NCBI GenBank assembly: GCA_050949745.1
Contig: JBMNGF010000012.1
Coordinates: 94,707 to 158,706, forward strand
From: Syntrophaceticus sp050949745
GTDB lineage: Bacteria > Bacillota > DSM-12270 > Thermacetogeniales > Thermacetogeniaceae
DNA length: 64,000 bases
Direction: 5' to 3'
Numbering within the stretch: position 1 is the first letter of the stretch; each line of letters opens with the position of its first letter. The notes under the pieces are model-generated. The model ran no database searches and had not been told where the DNA came from. It saw nothing but the letters and a program-made list of their open reading frames with translations. Below, piece by piece: positions 16,320-24,257 of the stretch. The position numbers and the translations under genes are program-made.

Positions 16320-17631
16320 ATGTCTGACAAATTCAAAGTTCTATACTATGTAAACCAGTTTTTTGGACAGGTCGGTGGAGAGGATAAAGCAGGAATGCCT
16401 CCAGAGTACCGCCCGGAAAAGGTAGGCCCTGCCATGGGGTTTCGAAGGCGCTCTGAAGGGTGAGGGTCAGGTAGTTGGCACGATCATCTGTGGTGACAAC
16501 TACTTTAATGAGAACAAGGAAGCATCTCTGGATTTTATTCTGAAAACAATCAAAGAAACAGCTCCTGATGTGGTAGCTGCAGGCCCGGCATTCAATGCCG
16601 GAAGGTATGGTATGGCCTGCGCTGAGCTGGCCAAAGCGGTTGTTGAAGAATTAGAGATTCCAGTAGTAACTGGTATGTATGTGGAAAACCCGGGTGTGGA
16701 TGTTTGCAGGGATAAAGCTATTGTCTTCAGCACAGCCGATTCGGCTGCTGGGATGAGAAAAGCCCTGCCTGCCATGGCTTCTCTGGCCACCAAGCTGGCC
16801 AAGGGAATTGAACTGGATGCACCAGAAAAAGAGGGCTATATCCCTGCTGGCATGAGAAAGACACTGTTTGAGGAAAAAAGAGGTTCCCAGCGGGCAGTGG
16901 ATATGCTGCTTGCCCGTTTCAAGAGGGAAGAGTTTACAACAGAAATGCCCATGCCGGTCTTTGATAATGTTGATCCTGCTCCTGCCATCAAGGATCTGAG
17001 CAAGGCGACCATCGCTTTGTGTACCTCAGGGGGCATTGTTCCGGAGGGTAACCCAGACGGAATTCAGTCAGCCAGTGCCCAAAAATGGGGCAAATACGAT
17101 GTCAGCGGTATGAGCGGTCTTAAAGCTCCTGACTTCTACTCTACTCATGGCGGCTATGATACCGCTTACGCCAATGAGCATCCTGATCGGATCGCTCCCC
17201 TGGATATGCTTAAGGAGTTCGAAGAGGAAGGCTATATCGGCAAGGTCTATGATTGGTTCTTTACAACAACAGGAACAGGAACATCGGTCAGCAATGCGCA
17301 GAAATTCGGCACTGAAATCGGCCAGATCCTGAAAGATGCCGGTGTCGATGGGGTTATACTCACCTCCACATGAGGTACCTGTACTCGTTGCGGTGCAACG
17401 ATGGTCAAAGAAATCGAAAGATATGGTATCCCCATCATTCACATGGCGACAATCACCACGATTTCAGAGTCTGTTGGCGCTAACAGGATAGTTCCTACTG
17501 TTGCTATCCCACATCCGGTGGGTAATCCACAGCTAAATGCCGAGGATGAACATGCTCTGAGGAAAGAGATGGTTAAAAGAGCGCTTGATGCGCTTGCTAC
17601 AGAGATCACAGAAATAACCCATTTTGAGTAA
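16320..17631 (+). pseudogene. grdB: Glycine reductase protein B selenoprotein subunit GrdB (UGA = Sec), with one apparent +1 frameshift
   Basis: GrdB is the selenoprotein subunit of protein B that forms the Schiff-base-linked substrate complex with the GrdE pyruvoyl group and transfers the carboxymethyl group to GrdA. ATG 16320 follows AAAGGAGG; the start KVLYYVNQFFGQVGGEDKA is diagnostic. A one-base excess near 16443 (GGGTTTCGAAGG should read GGGTTTGAAGG) interrupts the frame. Further on, TGA at 17371-17373 is in the classic Sec context ILTST-U-GTCTRCGATMVKEIE. With both resolved the protein is about 436 residues. Glycine versus sarcosine/betaine specificity (GrdB/GrdF/GrdI) cannot be decided by eye; the glycine form fits the context. 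Confidence 0.9.
17386..17400 (+). promoter_or_regulatory. SECIS-like hairpin of grdB
   Basis: CGTTGC-GGT-GCAACG is a perfect 6-bp stem with a 3-nt loop beginning 13 nt after the Sec UGA (17371-17373). This is the position expected of a bacterial SECIS element recognised by SelB; the stem could extend outward as ACC/GGT. Confidence 0.6.
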
Positions 17632-17642
17632 CCCATTTTGAG
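17615..17642 (+). repeat. 14-bp tandem duplication across the grdB stop codon
   Basis: TAACCCATTTTGAG occurs twice in direct tandem (17615-17628, 17629-17642), so the last codons and the stop of grdB are duplicated just downstream. It looks like a simple slippage product. Confidence 0.8.
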
Positions 17643-17695
17643 TAAAGATTGACATAGCTGGAAGTGCCAGCTGTTACTTAGAAAAGTGATCTAGT

Positions 17696-17743
17696 AGAGC
17701 CCTCATTGTTGCTAGCTGCGGATAATGGAGGGCTCTCTATTTT
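17696..17743 (+). terminator. Terminator of the grd cluster
   Basis: AGAGCCCTC (17696-17704) pairs with GAGGGCTCT (17728-17736), followed by CTATTTT. It closes the grdC-D-X-E-B transcript 65 nt after grdB. Confidence 0.75.
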
Positions 17744-17881
17744 GTGCCTGAAAGCAGATTCCAAGGGGACAGCCCCCTGGCAGCTCCGTTCTTCAAAATA
17801 ATGTCCTCAAAGATGAACAAGATAGATAGTATCATGCAACAGCAACCGTTCCCAGTGCATATCCCCGTGCATATTTTTTTC

Positions 17882-17918
17882 CAACCACCAACCACCAACC
17901 ACCAACGACTAACCACCA
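17882..17918 (-). repeat. Dispersed GGTTAGTGGTTGG-type repeat, minus orientation
   Basis: Tandem CCAACCACCAACCACCAACC followed by ACCAACGACTAACCACCA is the reverse complement of the TTAGTGGTTGG family. It is the only copy in the window oriented this way, and lies immediately upstream of the fliN promoter. Confidence 0.65.
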
Positions 17919-17927
17919 TTATCTTCC

Positions 17928-17956
17928 TTGACAATCCATCAATAAAACATTAACAT
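17928..17956 (+). promoter_or_regulatory. Sigma-A promoter of the fliN-flhF-fliF operon
   Basis: TTGACA (17928-17933), 17-nt spacer, TAACAT (17951-17956). A perfect -35 box and a 4/6 -10 box give a start near 17963 and a ~125-nt leader to fliN. Confidence 0.6.
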
Positions 17957-18037
17957 AATTGCTAGTAGTATCAGTATGTTTATTTATAGCCAAAAAAATG
18001 TGCAAAACCATTTTATAGACAGAACGACCGAAATTTT

Positions 18038-18062
18038 CCGGAGACCTCCGGGAGATTTTTTT
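18038..18062 (+). terminator. Terminator-like hairpin in the fliN leader (possible attenuator)
   Basis: CCGGAG-AC-CTCCGG (effectively CCGG with a 6-nt loop) followed by GAGA and seven T. It lies downstream of the proposed promoter and 26 nt before fliN, so if functional it must be conditional. Confidence 0.4.
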
Positions 18063-18088
18063 GTTTATTTAGGAAAGGGGTTATTCTA

Positions 18089-18538
18089 TTGGGCAACTTT
18101 GATGATCAGCCATCATCGCCGGAAGAGATCGATTTGCTGGTTAATGGGTTGGTTTCTGAACAAACAGCTGCTCAGGAATCAGAACTCGATGATCATACCG
18201 AAAAGATAACAGTTCATTCAATAAAATTTGCTTCCTTTGAGCAAAAGGATGGGATAAAGCAGAGTGAGAAAAGAGGAATGGAATTACTTTATGATGTCCC
18301 CCTCCAACTTTCAGTGGAATTAGGGAGGACAGAAAAGACACTGAGAGAGATCCTCGATTTGAGCCCAGGTGCTCTTATCGAACTTAATAGGTCAGCTGGT
18401 GAACCCCTGAATGTTCTGGCAAATGGAAAGTTAGTAGCTGTGGGAGAAGTAATCGTCCTTGATGAGAATTATGGAATCAGGATCAAGGGGATTCTCAACG
18501 AAGAGGAGAGGCTTGCCAAGATCGGCAGTCGGGGATAG
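18089..18538 (+). CDS. fliN: Flagellar switch protein FliN (short SpoA-domain form)
   Basis: 149 residues. The C-terminal SpoA domain (YDVPLQLSVELGRTEKTLREIL ... VGEVIVLDENYGIRI, residues about 66-140) builds the cytoplasmic C-ring that sets rotation direction. The N-terminus has a SSPEEIDLLVNGL motif resembling the CheY-P-binding EIDxLL peptide of FliM/FliY, then a poorly conserved linker. It lacks the CheC domain of the second FliN-type protein (FliY, 48869). TTG start with AGGAAAGGGG upstream. First gene of its operon, followed by flhF. Confidence 0.88.
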   Translation: MGNFDDQPSSPEEIDLLVNGLVSEQTAAQESELDDHTEKITVHSIKFASFEQKDGIKQSEKRGMELLYDVPLQLSVELGRTEKTLREILDLSPGALIELNRSAGEPLNVLANGKLVAVGEVIVLDENYGIRIKGILNEEERLAKIGSRG

Positions 18539-18576
18539 GAGGAGAATGTATCAGTGAGAGTAGGGTGGTGAAAGAG

Positions 18577-19675
18577 TTGAAGGTCAAGTGCTTCTATGGA
18601 AATAATCTTCTAGAGACCCTGGTTAAAGTAAAGGCTGAGATGGGCAGTGATGCTGTAATTGTTAAAATCAATAAACGACGCAAAAAGGGTCTTTTAGGTT
18701 TTTTCAAGCCTCCCGGTGTGGAAGTGATCGCGGCTGTGGACAACAAGAAGCACGAAGTTCCAGCAAATGCTGCTTACAAAGAAACTGAAAGAGCATGGGT
18801 AAATATGGGAGCAGTTCTCCGAAAGGCAGTCACAAAATATGACTTACCCCAAAGTTTTCCAATGCCTATTCGAAGATTTACTGGCTAAAGATGTTGATGA
18901 AAAGTTAGCCAGAGAGGTTATTGACCAAGCCCTACATCAAGTGAAACAGCCGCTCTGGGATGATCAAAGGACGGTTAAGGATGCAGTGCTGGGAATTATA
19001 ACTGAATACATATATAGGTTTAAGAGGTGTCCTGTCGGGGAGAAGGGGCGCATCGCCTTAATCGGACCGACTGGTGTAGGGAAGACAACAACTATCGCCA
19101 AATTGGCGTCCATCTTTTCTGTTATAGATGAGAAATGGGTAGCATTAATAACACTCGATACGTTTCGGGTTGGTGCTGTAGAGCAGTTAAAAACCTATGC
19201 AGATATTATTTCTATTCCGATCGAGGTGGCACATACTCCTCAGGAACTGCGGGCTTCATTAGCAAAGCACGATGATAAGGAGATAGTGTTGATCGATACA
19301 GCAGGGAGAAGCCCTTATAACAAACTTGAAATTGCTAAAACGAAAGGTTTTTTAGATGCCTGCCCTGGTGTTGATGTGTATCTTGTACTCAGTGCAGCTG
19401 CCAATCGAAAAGACATGGTGGAAACTGTGAATAGATACAGCCAGATAAACATCACTAATTTGATTTTCACAAAACTGGATGAAACGAATAGTTATGGTAA
19501 TATTTTGAACATCATCAATGAATATGAACAGGGAGTAGCCTATATCACCACAGGTCAAAATGTGCCTAATGATATCGAAGCACCGGCCCCAGAAAAAATC
19601 GCCAAACTAATTCTGCAGGGGAGAGATTATCTTGGAGGGTCGAAGGAGGAAACTGTAAGTCTCTTCACACATTAA
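18577..19675 (+). pseudogene. flhF: Flagellar GTPase FlhF, interrupted by one apparent +1 frameshift
   Basis: FlhF is an SRP-type GTPase that positions and numbers flagella. Residues from TTG 18577 (KVKCFYGNNLLETLVKVKAEMGSDAVIV) form the B domain; the NG GTPase domain follows with P-loop GPTGVGKTTT, LDTFRVGAVEQL, DTAGRSPYN and TKLDET. The frame breaks near 18846-18849: one C too many in TTACCCCAAAG; removing it joins KYDLP to KVFQCLFEDLLAKDVDEKLA. The total then is about 365 residues, normal for FlhF. Frames are otherwise intact, so a base-calling error is likely. FlhF usually follows flhA; here it precedes fliF, and no flhG is in the window. Confidence 0.85.
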
Positions 19676-19738
19676 GGGTTCCTATTGCTGATGGCTTGGG
19701 AAGGATAAGCATATGGAGGGAGCGGAAGAGCAGATATT

Positions 19739-21277
19739 ATGAATATAAATGATGCTAAAGCAGGGCTCAAAAAACGTCTGGGCTTTGCCCCCGATTTTTT
19801 TAATAAGCTCGATAAGAAAAAGAAAATCCTATTTGTTAGTGGAGCTGTTATTTGCCTGGTGATCACCATTATGCTGATCAGGTTTGTTACAAAGTCCAGT
19901 ATTGTTCCTCTCTATACCGATATCGATCTCCGGGATGCAGCAGCTATTACTGAGTATTTAGAAGACAAGAATATATCCTATGAGCTAAAGGATGAGGGAG
20001 GCACAATCCTCGTTCCGGAGGATCAGAAATATCAGATTAGGCTGGATCTGGCCAATAATGGTCTACCTCAAGGGAATGTTATTGGATTTGAGTCATTTGA
20101 TGAGATGCGTTTCGGTGAAACAGAAAGCACACAAAAGGTAAGGTATACTGCGGCTTTGCAGGGTGAACTGGAGAGAACAATCAGTAAGATTGAAGGGGTT
20201 GATGATGTACGTGTGCATATCGTCATGCCTGAAGAATCCCTGTTCGTAGAGGATAAAAAAGAAGCCACCTCCTCTGTATTTTTGAACCTAAAACCGGGGT
20301 ATAGCCTAAAGGACACACAAGTGCATGGCATCACCCGCCTGGTAGCCAGTGGTGTGGAAGGCCTTACTGCGGAAAATGTGACTGTTGTCGATTCTGAAGG
20401 GAATGTGCTCTCAGACAGCATCGGTGAAAAAAACCAGATTGGTGGAAAGTTCACTGCGGATCAGTTGCAGTTGAAGCTCGATTATGAAAAACGGCTAAAC
20501 AATTCTCTACAGAGCATGTTGGAGCGTGTGGTGGGATCCGAAAAGGCTGTTGTCCGCTCTAATGTGGTCTTTGATTTTGATCAGGTGGAGATCAGCCAAG
20601 AGGATTACGGGGATAGAGAGATTAGAAAAAGTCATACAATCGAGGAAACCTCAACAGATGGTGCTGCAGCCCAGGGACAGCCAGGCACGGGAGCGAATAT
20701 CCCCGATTATCAGCAGGTTGAAAACCAGGAGGGTACATATAATCAGAAAACAGAAAAAATAATTGATTATGAAATTGATAAAGAGACTACACATCGATTG
20801 GCAGCACCCGGAAAGATCGAACGGATTTCTGTATCGGTGCTATTGGGGGATGAGTTCACTCTTCAACAACAGCAGATGATTGCGGATATGGTTGCCTCAG
20901 CAGCAGGGGTTCGCCCAGAAAGTGAGGATAGGGTGACAGTAACCTGTCTGCCATTTGGCTCTGTAGAGGAGGAGGCAGGGCAGGGAATAGGCGGCTTTTG
21001 GAACCGCAGTCTGTGGTTCATCATTATAATTATCATTTTGGTGGCTGCTTTTCTGCTGTTCTGGCTGCTGCGCAGAAACAAAACAGAGACTATGTACAGT
21101 GAACAGGAAGCGATGGTTCAGGACCTGCTGAATTTAAAGCAGCAGGAAATCATGACGCCTTCACCAGAGCAAAAGGAAGAGAAAGAGATGCTGGGAAAAT
21201 TGAGAAAACTTGCTAGGAACAATTCAAAGGATACTGCGGAAGTGCTCAAATCCTGGCTTTCTAATGATCAGAGGTGA
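19739..21277 (+). CDS. fliF: Flagellar MS-ring protein FliF
   Basis: 512 residues, the normal length. A first transmembrane helix is at about 29-50 (LFVSGAVICLVITIMLI) and a second near 420-442 (WFIIIIIILVAAFLLFWLL), with the large YscJ/FliF ring-building region between them (VPLYTDIDLRDAAAITEYL; NGLPQGNVIGFESFDEM; KIEGVDDVRVHIVMPE). The C-terminal tail (LGKLRKLARNNSKDTAEVLKSWL) is the FliG-binding segment. It ends 6 nt before fliG, as in most flagellar operons. Confidence 0.96.
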   Translation: MNINDAKAGLKKRLGFAPDFFNKLDKKKKILFVSGAVICLVITIMLIRFVTKSSIVPLYTDIDLRDAAAITEYLEDKNISYELKDEGGTILVPEDQKYQIRLDLANNGLPQGNVIGFESFDEMRFGETESTQKVRYTAALQGELERTISKIEGVDDVRVHIVMPEESLFVEDKKEATSSVFLNLKPGYSLKDTQVHGITRLVASGVEGLTAENVTVVDSEGNVLSDSIGEKNQIGGKFTADQLQLKLDYEKRLNNSLQSMLERVVGSEKAVVRSNVVFDFDQVEISQEDYGDREIRKSHTIEETSTDGAAAQGQPGTGANIPDYQQVENQEGTYNQKTEKIIDYEIDKETTHRLAAPGKIERISVSVLLGDEFTLQQQQMIADMVASAAGVRPESEDRVTVTCLPFGSVEEEAGQGIGGFWNRSLWFIIIIIILVAAFLLFWLLRRNKTETMYSEQEAMVQDLLNLKQQEIMTPSPEQKEEKEMLGKLRKLARNNSKDTAEVLKSWLSNDQR

Positions 21278-21283
21278 TGAAAT

Positions 21284-22285
21284 GTGACTCGGCTAACGAG
21301 CAGTCAAAAAGCAGCTGTCCTGCTGCTCACTTTAGAAGAAAATAGTGCGGTTCAAGTTATGAAACAGTTAGATGAGTGTGAACTTGAACAGCTATGCTTG
21401 GAAATCGCCAATCTCGGGAAAGTAACACCAGAGATGGTCAAGGATGTGGCTGAGGAATTTTATGAGATGTGTTTGGCCAATCAATATATCAACAGTGGTG
21501 GGATCGATTATGCCCGTTCACTGATGGAGAAAGCCTTGGGTCCAACAAAAGCTAATGATATCATCAATCACCTTACAGCTACATTAAAAGTGCGGCCCTT
21601 TGACTCTCTGCGTAAAACAGATCCTGCACAGCTGCTCGAATATATTCATAATGAGCACCCGCAGACCATTGCTTTAGTCCTGGCACACTTATCTCCTGAG
21701 CAGGCAGCTGGAATTATTTCTGGGCTTGCTCCTGCAAAGCAGACAGAGGTAGCTTACCGGATGGCTGTTATGGACAGCACATCCCCAGATATCATTAAAG
21801 AAGTGGAGCGTATCCTGGAAAAAAAGCTGTCAGCGGTTGTTTCTCGAGATTATACCAGTGTGGGAGGGGTCAACTCAGTTGTTGAAGTTTTGAACAGGGT
21901 TGACCGTTCGACAGAAAAGATGATCCTGGAGACTTTGGAGGGCAAGAATCCGGAGTTGGCGGAACAGGTCAAAAAACTTCTCTTTGTCTTTGAAGATATT
22001 GTGCGACTGGATGATCGATATGTACAGCTGGTTTTAAGCAGGATCGACCAGAGGGATCTGGCACTGGCTCTAAAGGGTGCTGCTTCCAGTGTCTATGAAA
22101 AGATCGAACAAAATATGTCCAAACGGGCTTCCCAAATCCTGAAAGATGAACTGGCATTTCTGGGGCCAGTGCGGATCAGAGATGTGGAGGAAGCCCAACA
22201 GAGAATTGTCTCTGTTATCCGTAAATTGGAGGAGCAGGGGGAGATTATTATCGTCAGGGGTAATGAAGACCAGGTAGTTATATAG
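21284..22285 (+). CDS. fliG: Flagellar motor switch protein FliG
   Basis: 333 residues. It links the MS ring to the C-ring and contacts the stator. It has the three-domain FliG layout: N-domain binding FliF, a middle domain with the EHPQTIALVLAHL signature (residues about 124-136), and a C-terminal charged torque helix region (LVLSRIDQRDLALALKGA...IRDVEEAQQRIVSVIRKLEEQG). GTG start, 7 nt after AGAGGTGAT. It is followed by a short GTTGGTTGGTCG repeat and then flgF. Confidence 0.96.
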   Translation: MTRLTSSQKAAVLLLTLEENSAVQVMKQLDECELEQLCLEIANLGKVTPEMVKDVAEEFYEMCLANQYINSGGIDYARSLMEKALGPTKANDIINHLTATLKVRPFDSLRKTDPAQLLEYIHNEHPQTIALVLAHLSPEQAAGIISGLAPAKQTEVAYRMAVMDSTSPDIIKEVERILEKKLSAVVSRDYTSVGGVNSVVEVLNRVDRSTEKMILETLEGKNPELAEQVKKLLFVFEDIVRLDDRYVQLVLSRIDQRDLALALKGAASSVYEKIEQNMSKRASQILKDELAFLGPVRIRDVEEAQQRIVSVIRKLEEQGEIIIVRGNEDQVVI

Positions 22286-22302
22286 GAATGAAAAAAATGA
22301 AT

Positions 22303-22320
22303 AGTTGTTGGTTGGTCGTT
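22303..22320 (+). repeat. Dispersed GTTGGTTGGTCGTT repeat after fliG
   Basis: Short degenerate member of the GGTTAGTGGTTGG family, 17 nt after the fliG stop. Confidence 0.45.
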
Positions 22321-22349
22321 CGAATTTCTTATAGAAAGGGGGTGGGAAT

Positions 22350-23114
22350 TTGATCAGGGGTCTATACACCGCAGCGGCTGGTATGATGGCCAGGGAGGCA
22401 GAGGTCGATGTTATTTCCAATAATATGGCTAATGTAGATACTCCTGGCTACCGCAAGGATGAGGCCTTGGCTGCTTCTTTTCCCAAGATGTTGTTGTCAC
22501 GTATCGCTGAACAGAGAGCTGTAGTCGGAGTAATGGGAACAGGCTGTATAATTGATGAAGTAGCCACATCATTTGCAGAGGGTACTATGCGTATGACCGG
22601 GCACCCCTTTGATCTGGCTCTCCATGGCAATGGCAATGCCTTCTTTACAGTAAGGGATGAAGATGGTGAGCTCTTATATACCAGAAATGGCAACTTTGTC
22701 TTGAATGAAAACAGGATGTTGGTGACCGGTACAGGTGATGTGGTGCTCGGTGAGATCGCTGGAGAGCCTGTAGAGATCTTTGTACCTACCGGTAACCTGG
22801 TTGTTGATGAAAGTGGTTATCTGAATGGAGCTGTTGATACTGATGGTCGGAATGTAACCCGGCTTTACCTGAGGGCAAAACCGGATGATGCTCTATGGGA
22901 AAAGAGGGGTGATACCATATTTCAGGGCGAAGCCCAGGAACCGGCGGGGCTTGTCAGGGTAGAACAAGGGGCATATGAGGGTTCTAATGTAGATCAGGTA
23001 GAAGAAATGATCAAATTGATCACTGCCACACGAGCCTATGAAGCCAATGCTAAAGTAATACAAATTACTGACAGCACTTTAGATAAGCTGGTCAATAGTG
23101 TAGGCAGTGCTTGA
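22350..23114 (+). CDS. flgF: Flagellar basal-body rod protein FlgF (FlgG-like)
   Basis: 254 residues. The N-terminal rod-protein motif LYTAAAGMMAREAEVDVISNNMANVDTPGYRK and the C-terminal QVEEMIKLITATRAYEANAKVIQITDSTLDKLVN are shared by rod/hook proteins. As the first of two FlgG-type genes in tandem it is most likely FlgF, the proximal rod subunit. The interior has the FlgF/G core (FDLALHGNGNAFFTVRDEDGE). TTG start behind GGGGGTGGG. Confidence 0.85.
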   Translation: MIRGLYTAAAGMMAREAEVDVISNNMANVDTPGYRKDEALAASFPKMLLSRIAEQRAVVGVMGTGCIIDEVATSFAEGTMRMTGHPFDLALHGNGNAFFTVRDEDGELLYTRNGNFVLNENRMLVTGTGDVVLGEIAGEPVEIFVPTGNLVVDESGYLNGAVDTDGRNVTRLYLRAKPDDALWEKRGDTIFQGEAQEPAGLVRVEQGAYEGSNVDQVEEMIKLITATRAYEANAKVIQITDSTLDKLVNSVGSA

Positions 23115-23205
23115 GCAGGGGCTGGACCTTTTTAAGGAGGCCTCTAAATGGGCGCTGATCGAACGAGGCGCCCCTTTATCTTGCAAATAGAGGAGGGCTG
23201 TAAAT

Positions 23206-23991
23206 ATGCTGCGTGCTCTTTATTCTGCCGCTTCTGGTTTAGTGGCACAGCAGTTCAATATCGATACCATCTCCAATAACCTGGCCAATGTTAATACAAC
23301 AGGCTATAAAAAGATAAGACCCGAGTTTCAGGATCTGTTTTATTCAAGATTACAAAGACCTGCAGCAGAGCGGGGAGAACCGCCACTGGGGTTGTTAGTG
23401 GGGCATGGTGTAAGGCCATCTGGTTCACAGAGCTTAATGGATCAGGGGAATCCGCAGAAGACCGATAATGCTCTGGATGTTGCCCTTATGGGCCGCGGCT
23501 TTTTTGTGGTGAGTGAGGATCGGGAAGGCTTGAACAGGTTTTATACCAGAGATGGCAGCTTTAGGCAGGATGCTGATGGGGATATTGTGACAAGTGATGG
23601 CTATTATGTTTTAAGTGAAAACTGGAATGTGATTAATATTCCTGGTAGTGCACAGGAGATCAGTATTGACAGGAATGGTTTGATCAGTTACACCTTGTCT
23701 GGTGATGATCAAGCTATAAATGCCGGCAGACTAGGTGTAGTACGATTTGCCAATCCTGTAGGCCTGGCAAGGGAAGGGCATAATCTTTACCAGGTCACAG
23801 CAGCATCTGGCAACCCACAAGCGGGTACAGCTGACAGCACTGTGGAGCAGTACTATCTTGAATCAGCAAATGTTCAGGTTGTTGATGAAATAATAAATTT
23901 AATAACAGCACAGAGGGCTTATGAATTAAATTCAAAAGCTGTTCAGGCAGCAGATGAGATGCTTGGCATCGCCAATAACCTGCGCAGATAG
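23206..23991 (+). CDS. flgG: Flagellar basal-body distal rod protein FlgG
   Basis: 261 residues, exactly the usual FlgG size. N-terminus LYSAASGLVAQQFNIDTISNNLANVNTTGYKK, core DNALDVALMGRGFFVV, C-terminus SNVQVVDEIINLITAQRAYELNSKAVQAADEML-like. ATG start with GAGGAGGG. It is preceded by a small GGGCGC/GCGCCC hairpin (about 23150-23174) and followed by terminator-like hairpins, so it ends the first flagellar operon. Confidence 0.93.
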   Translation: MLRALYSAASGLVAQQFNIDTISNNLANVNTTGYKKIRPEFQDLFYSRLQRPAAERGEPPLGLLVGHGVRPSGSQSLMDQGNPQKTDNALDVALMGRGFFVVSEDREGLNRFYTRDGSFRQDADGDIVTSDGYYVLSENWNVINIPGSAQEISIDRNGLISYTLSGDDQAINAGRLGVVRFANPVGLAREGHNLYQVTAASGNPQAGTADSTVEQYYLESANVQVVDEIINLITAQRAYELNSKAVQAADEMLGIANNLRR

Positions 23992-24030
23992 TTACCTATT
24001 ATTTCAGGATGCCTTTAATAAAATAAAAGG

Positions 24031-24051
24031 GGCAGAGTTCTCCGCTCTGTC
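24031..24051 (+). terminator. Hairpin downstream of flgG
   Basis: GGCAGAG / CTCTGTC 7-bp stem with a 7-nt loop, 40 nt after the flgG stop. No strong T run; probably works with the next hairpin. Confidence 0.4.
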
Positions 24052-24060
24052 ACCAAACAA

Positions 24061-24098
24061 TAGACCACCCTAGTTCAGAGGTGGTTTATTGCTATTTA
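24061..24098 (+). terminator. Terminator-like hairpin at the end of the fliN-flgG operon
   Basis: TAGACCACC (24061-24069) pairs with GGTGGTTTA (24080-24088), followed by TTGCTATTT. It precedes a new sigma-A promoter at 24151. Confidence 0.55.
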
Positions 24099-24150
24099 GC
24101 CCTAATTTGGGCCTTATTGACCAAATATATGGGACTATGGTCCTTTACGG

Positions 24151-24180
24151 TTGACATTTGACGATAATATCTAATATAAT
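24151..24180 (+). promoter_or_regulatory. Sigma-A promoter for the HTH gene and flgB operon
   Basis: TTGACA (24151-24156), 18-nt spacer, TATAAT (24175-24180): both hexamers are perfect. Start about 24187, 70 nt before the HTH gene. Confidence 0.8.
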
Positions 24181-24257
24181 CACTTATGAGTACTGTTTCT
24201 ACAATTATCCATCAAATATGACATTATTTGTTGTTTTCATGGAAGGAGAGGTTCTGA

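Larger units (their letters stand above)
17744..18088 (+). promoter_or_regulatory. Intergenic region and leader of the fliN-flhF-fliF-fliG operon
   Basis: This region separates the grd cluster from the flagellar genes. It holds a REP-like GGGGACAGCCCCCTGG near 17765, an inverted copy of the GGTTAGTGG repeat family (17882-17918), a sigma-A promoter (17928-17956), and a GC-rich hairpin followed by a T run (18038-18062) between that promoter and fliN. The last could act as an attenuator. No gene is supported. Confidence 0.5.

Noticed and set aside
17963..18088. Cyclic-di-GMP (GEMM) riboswitch in the fliN leader
   Set aside because: A GCAAAACC string is present but the rest of the conserved GEMM core is missing.
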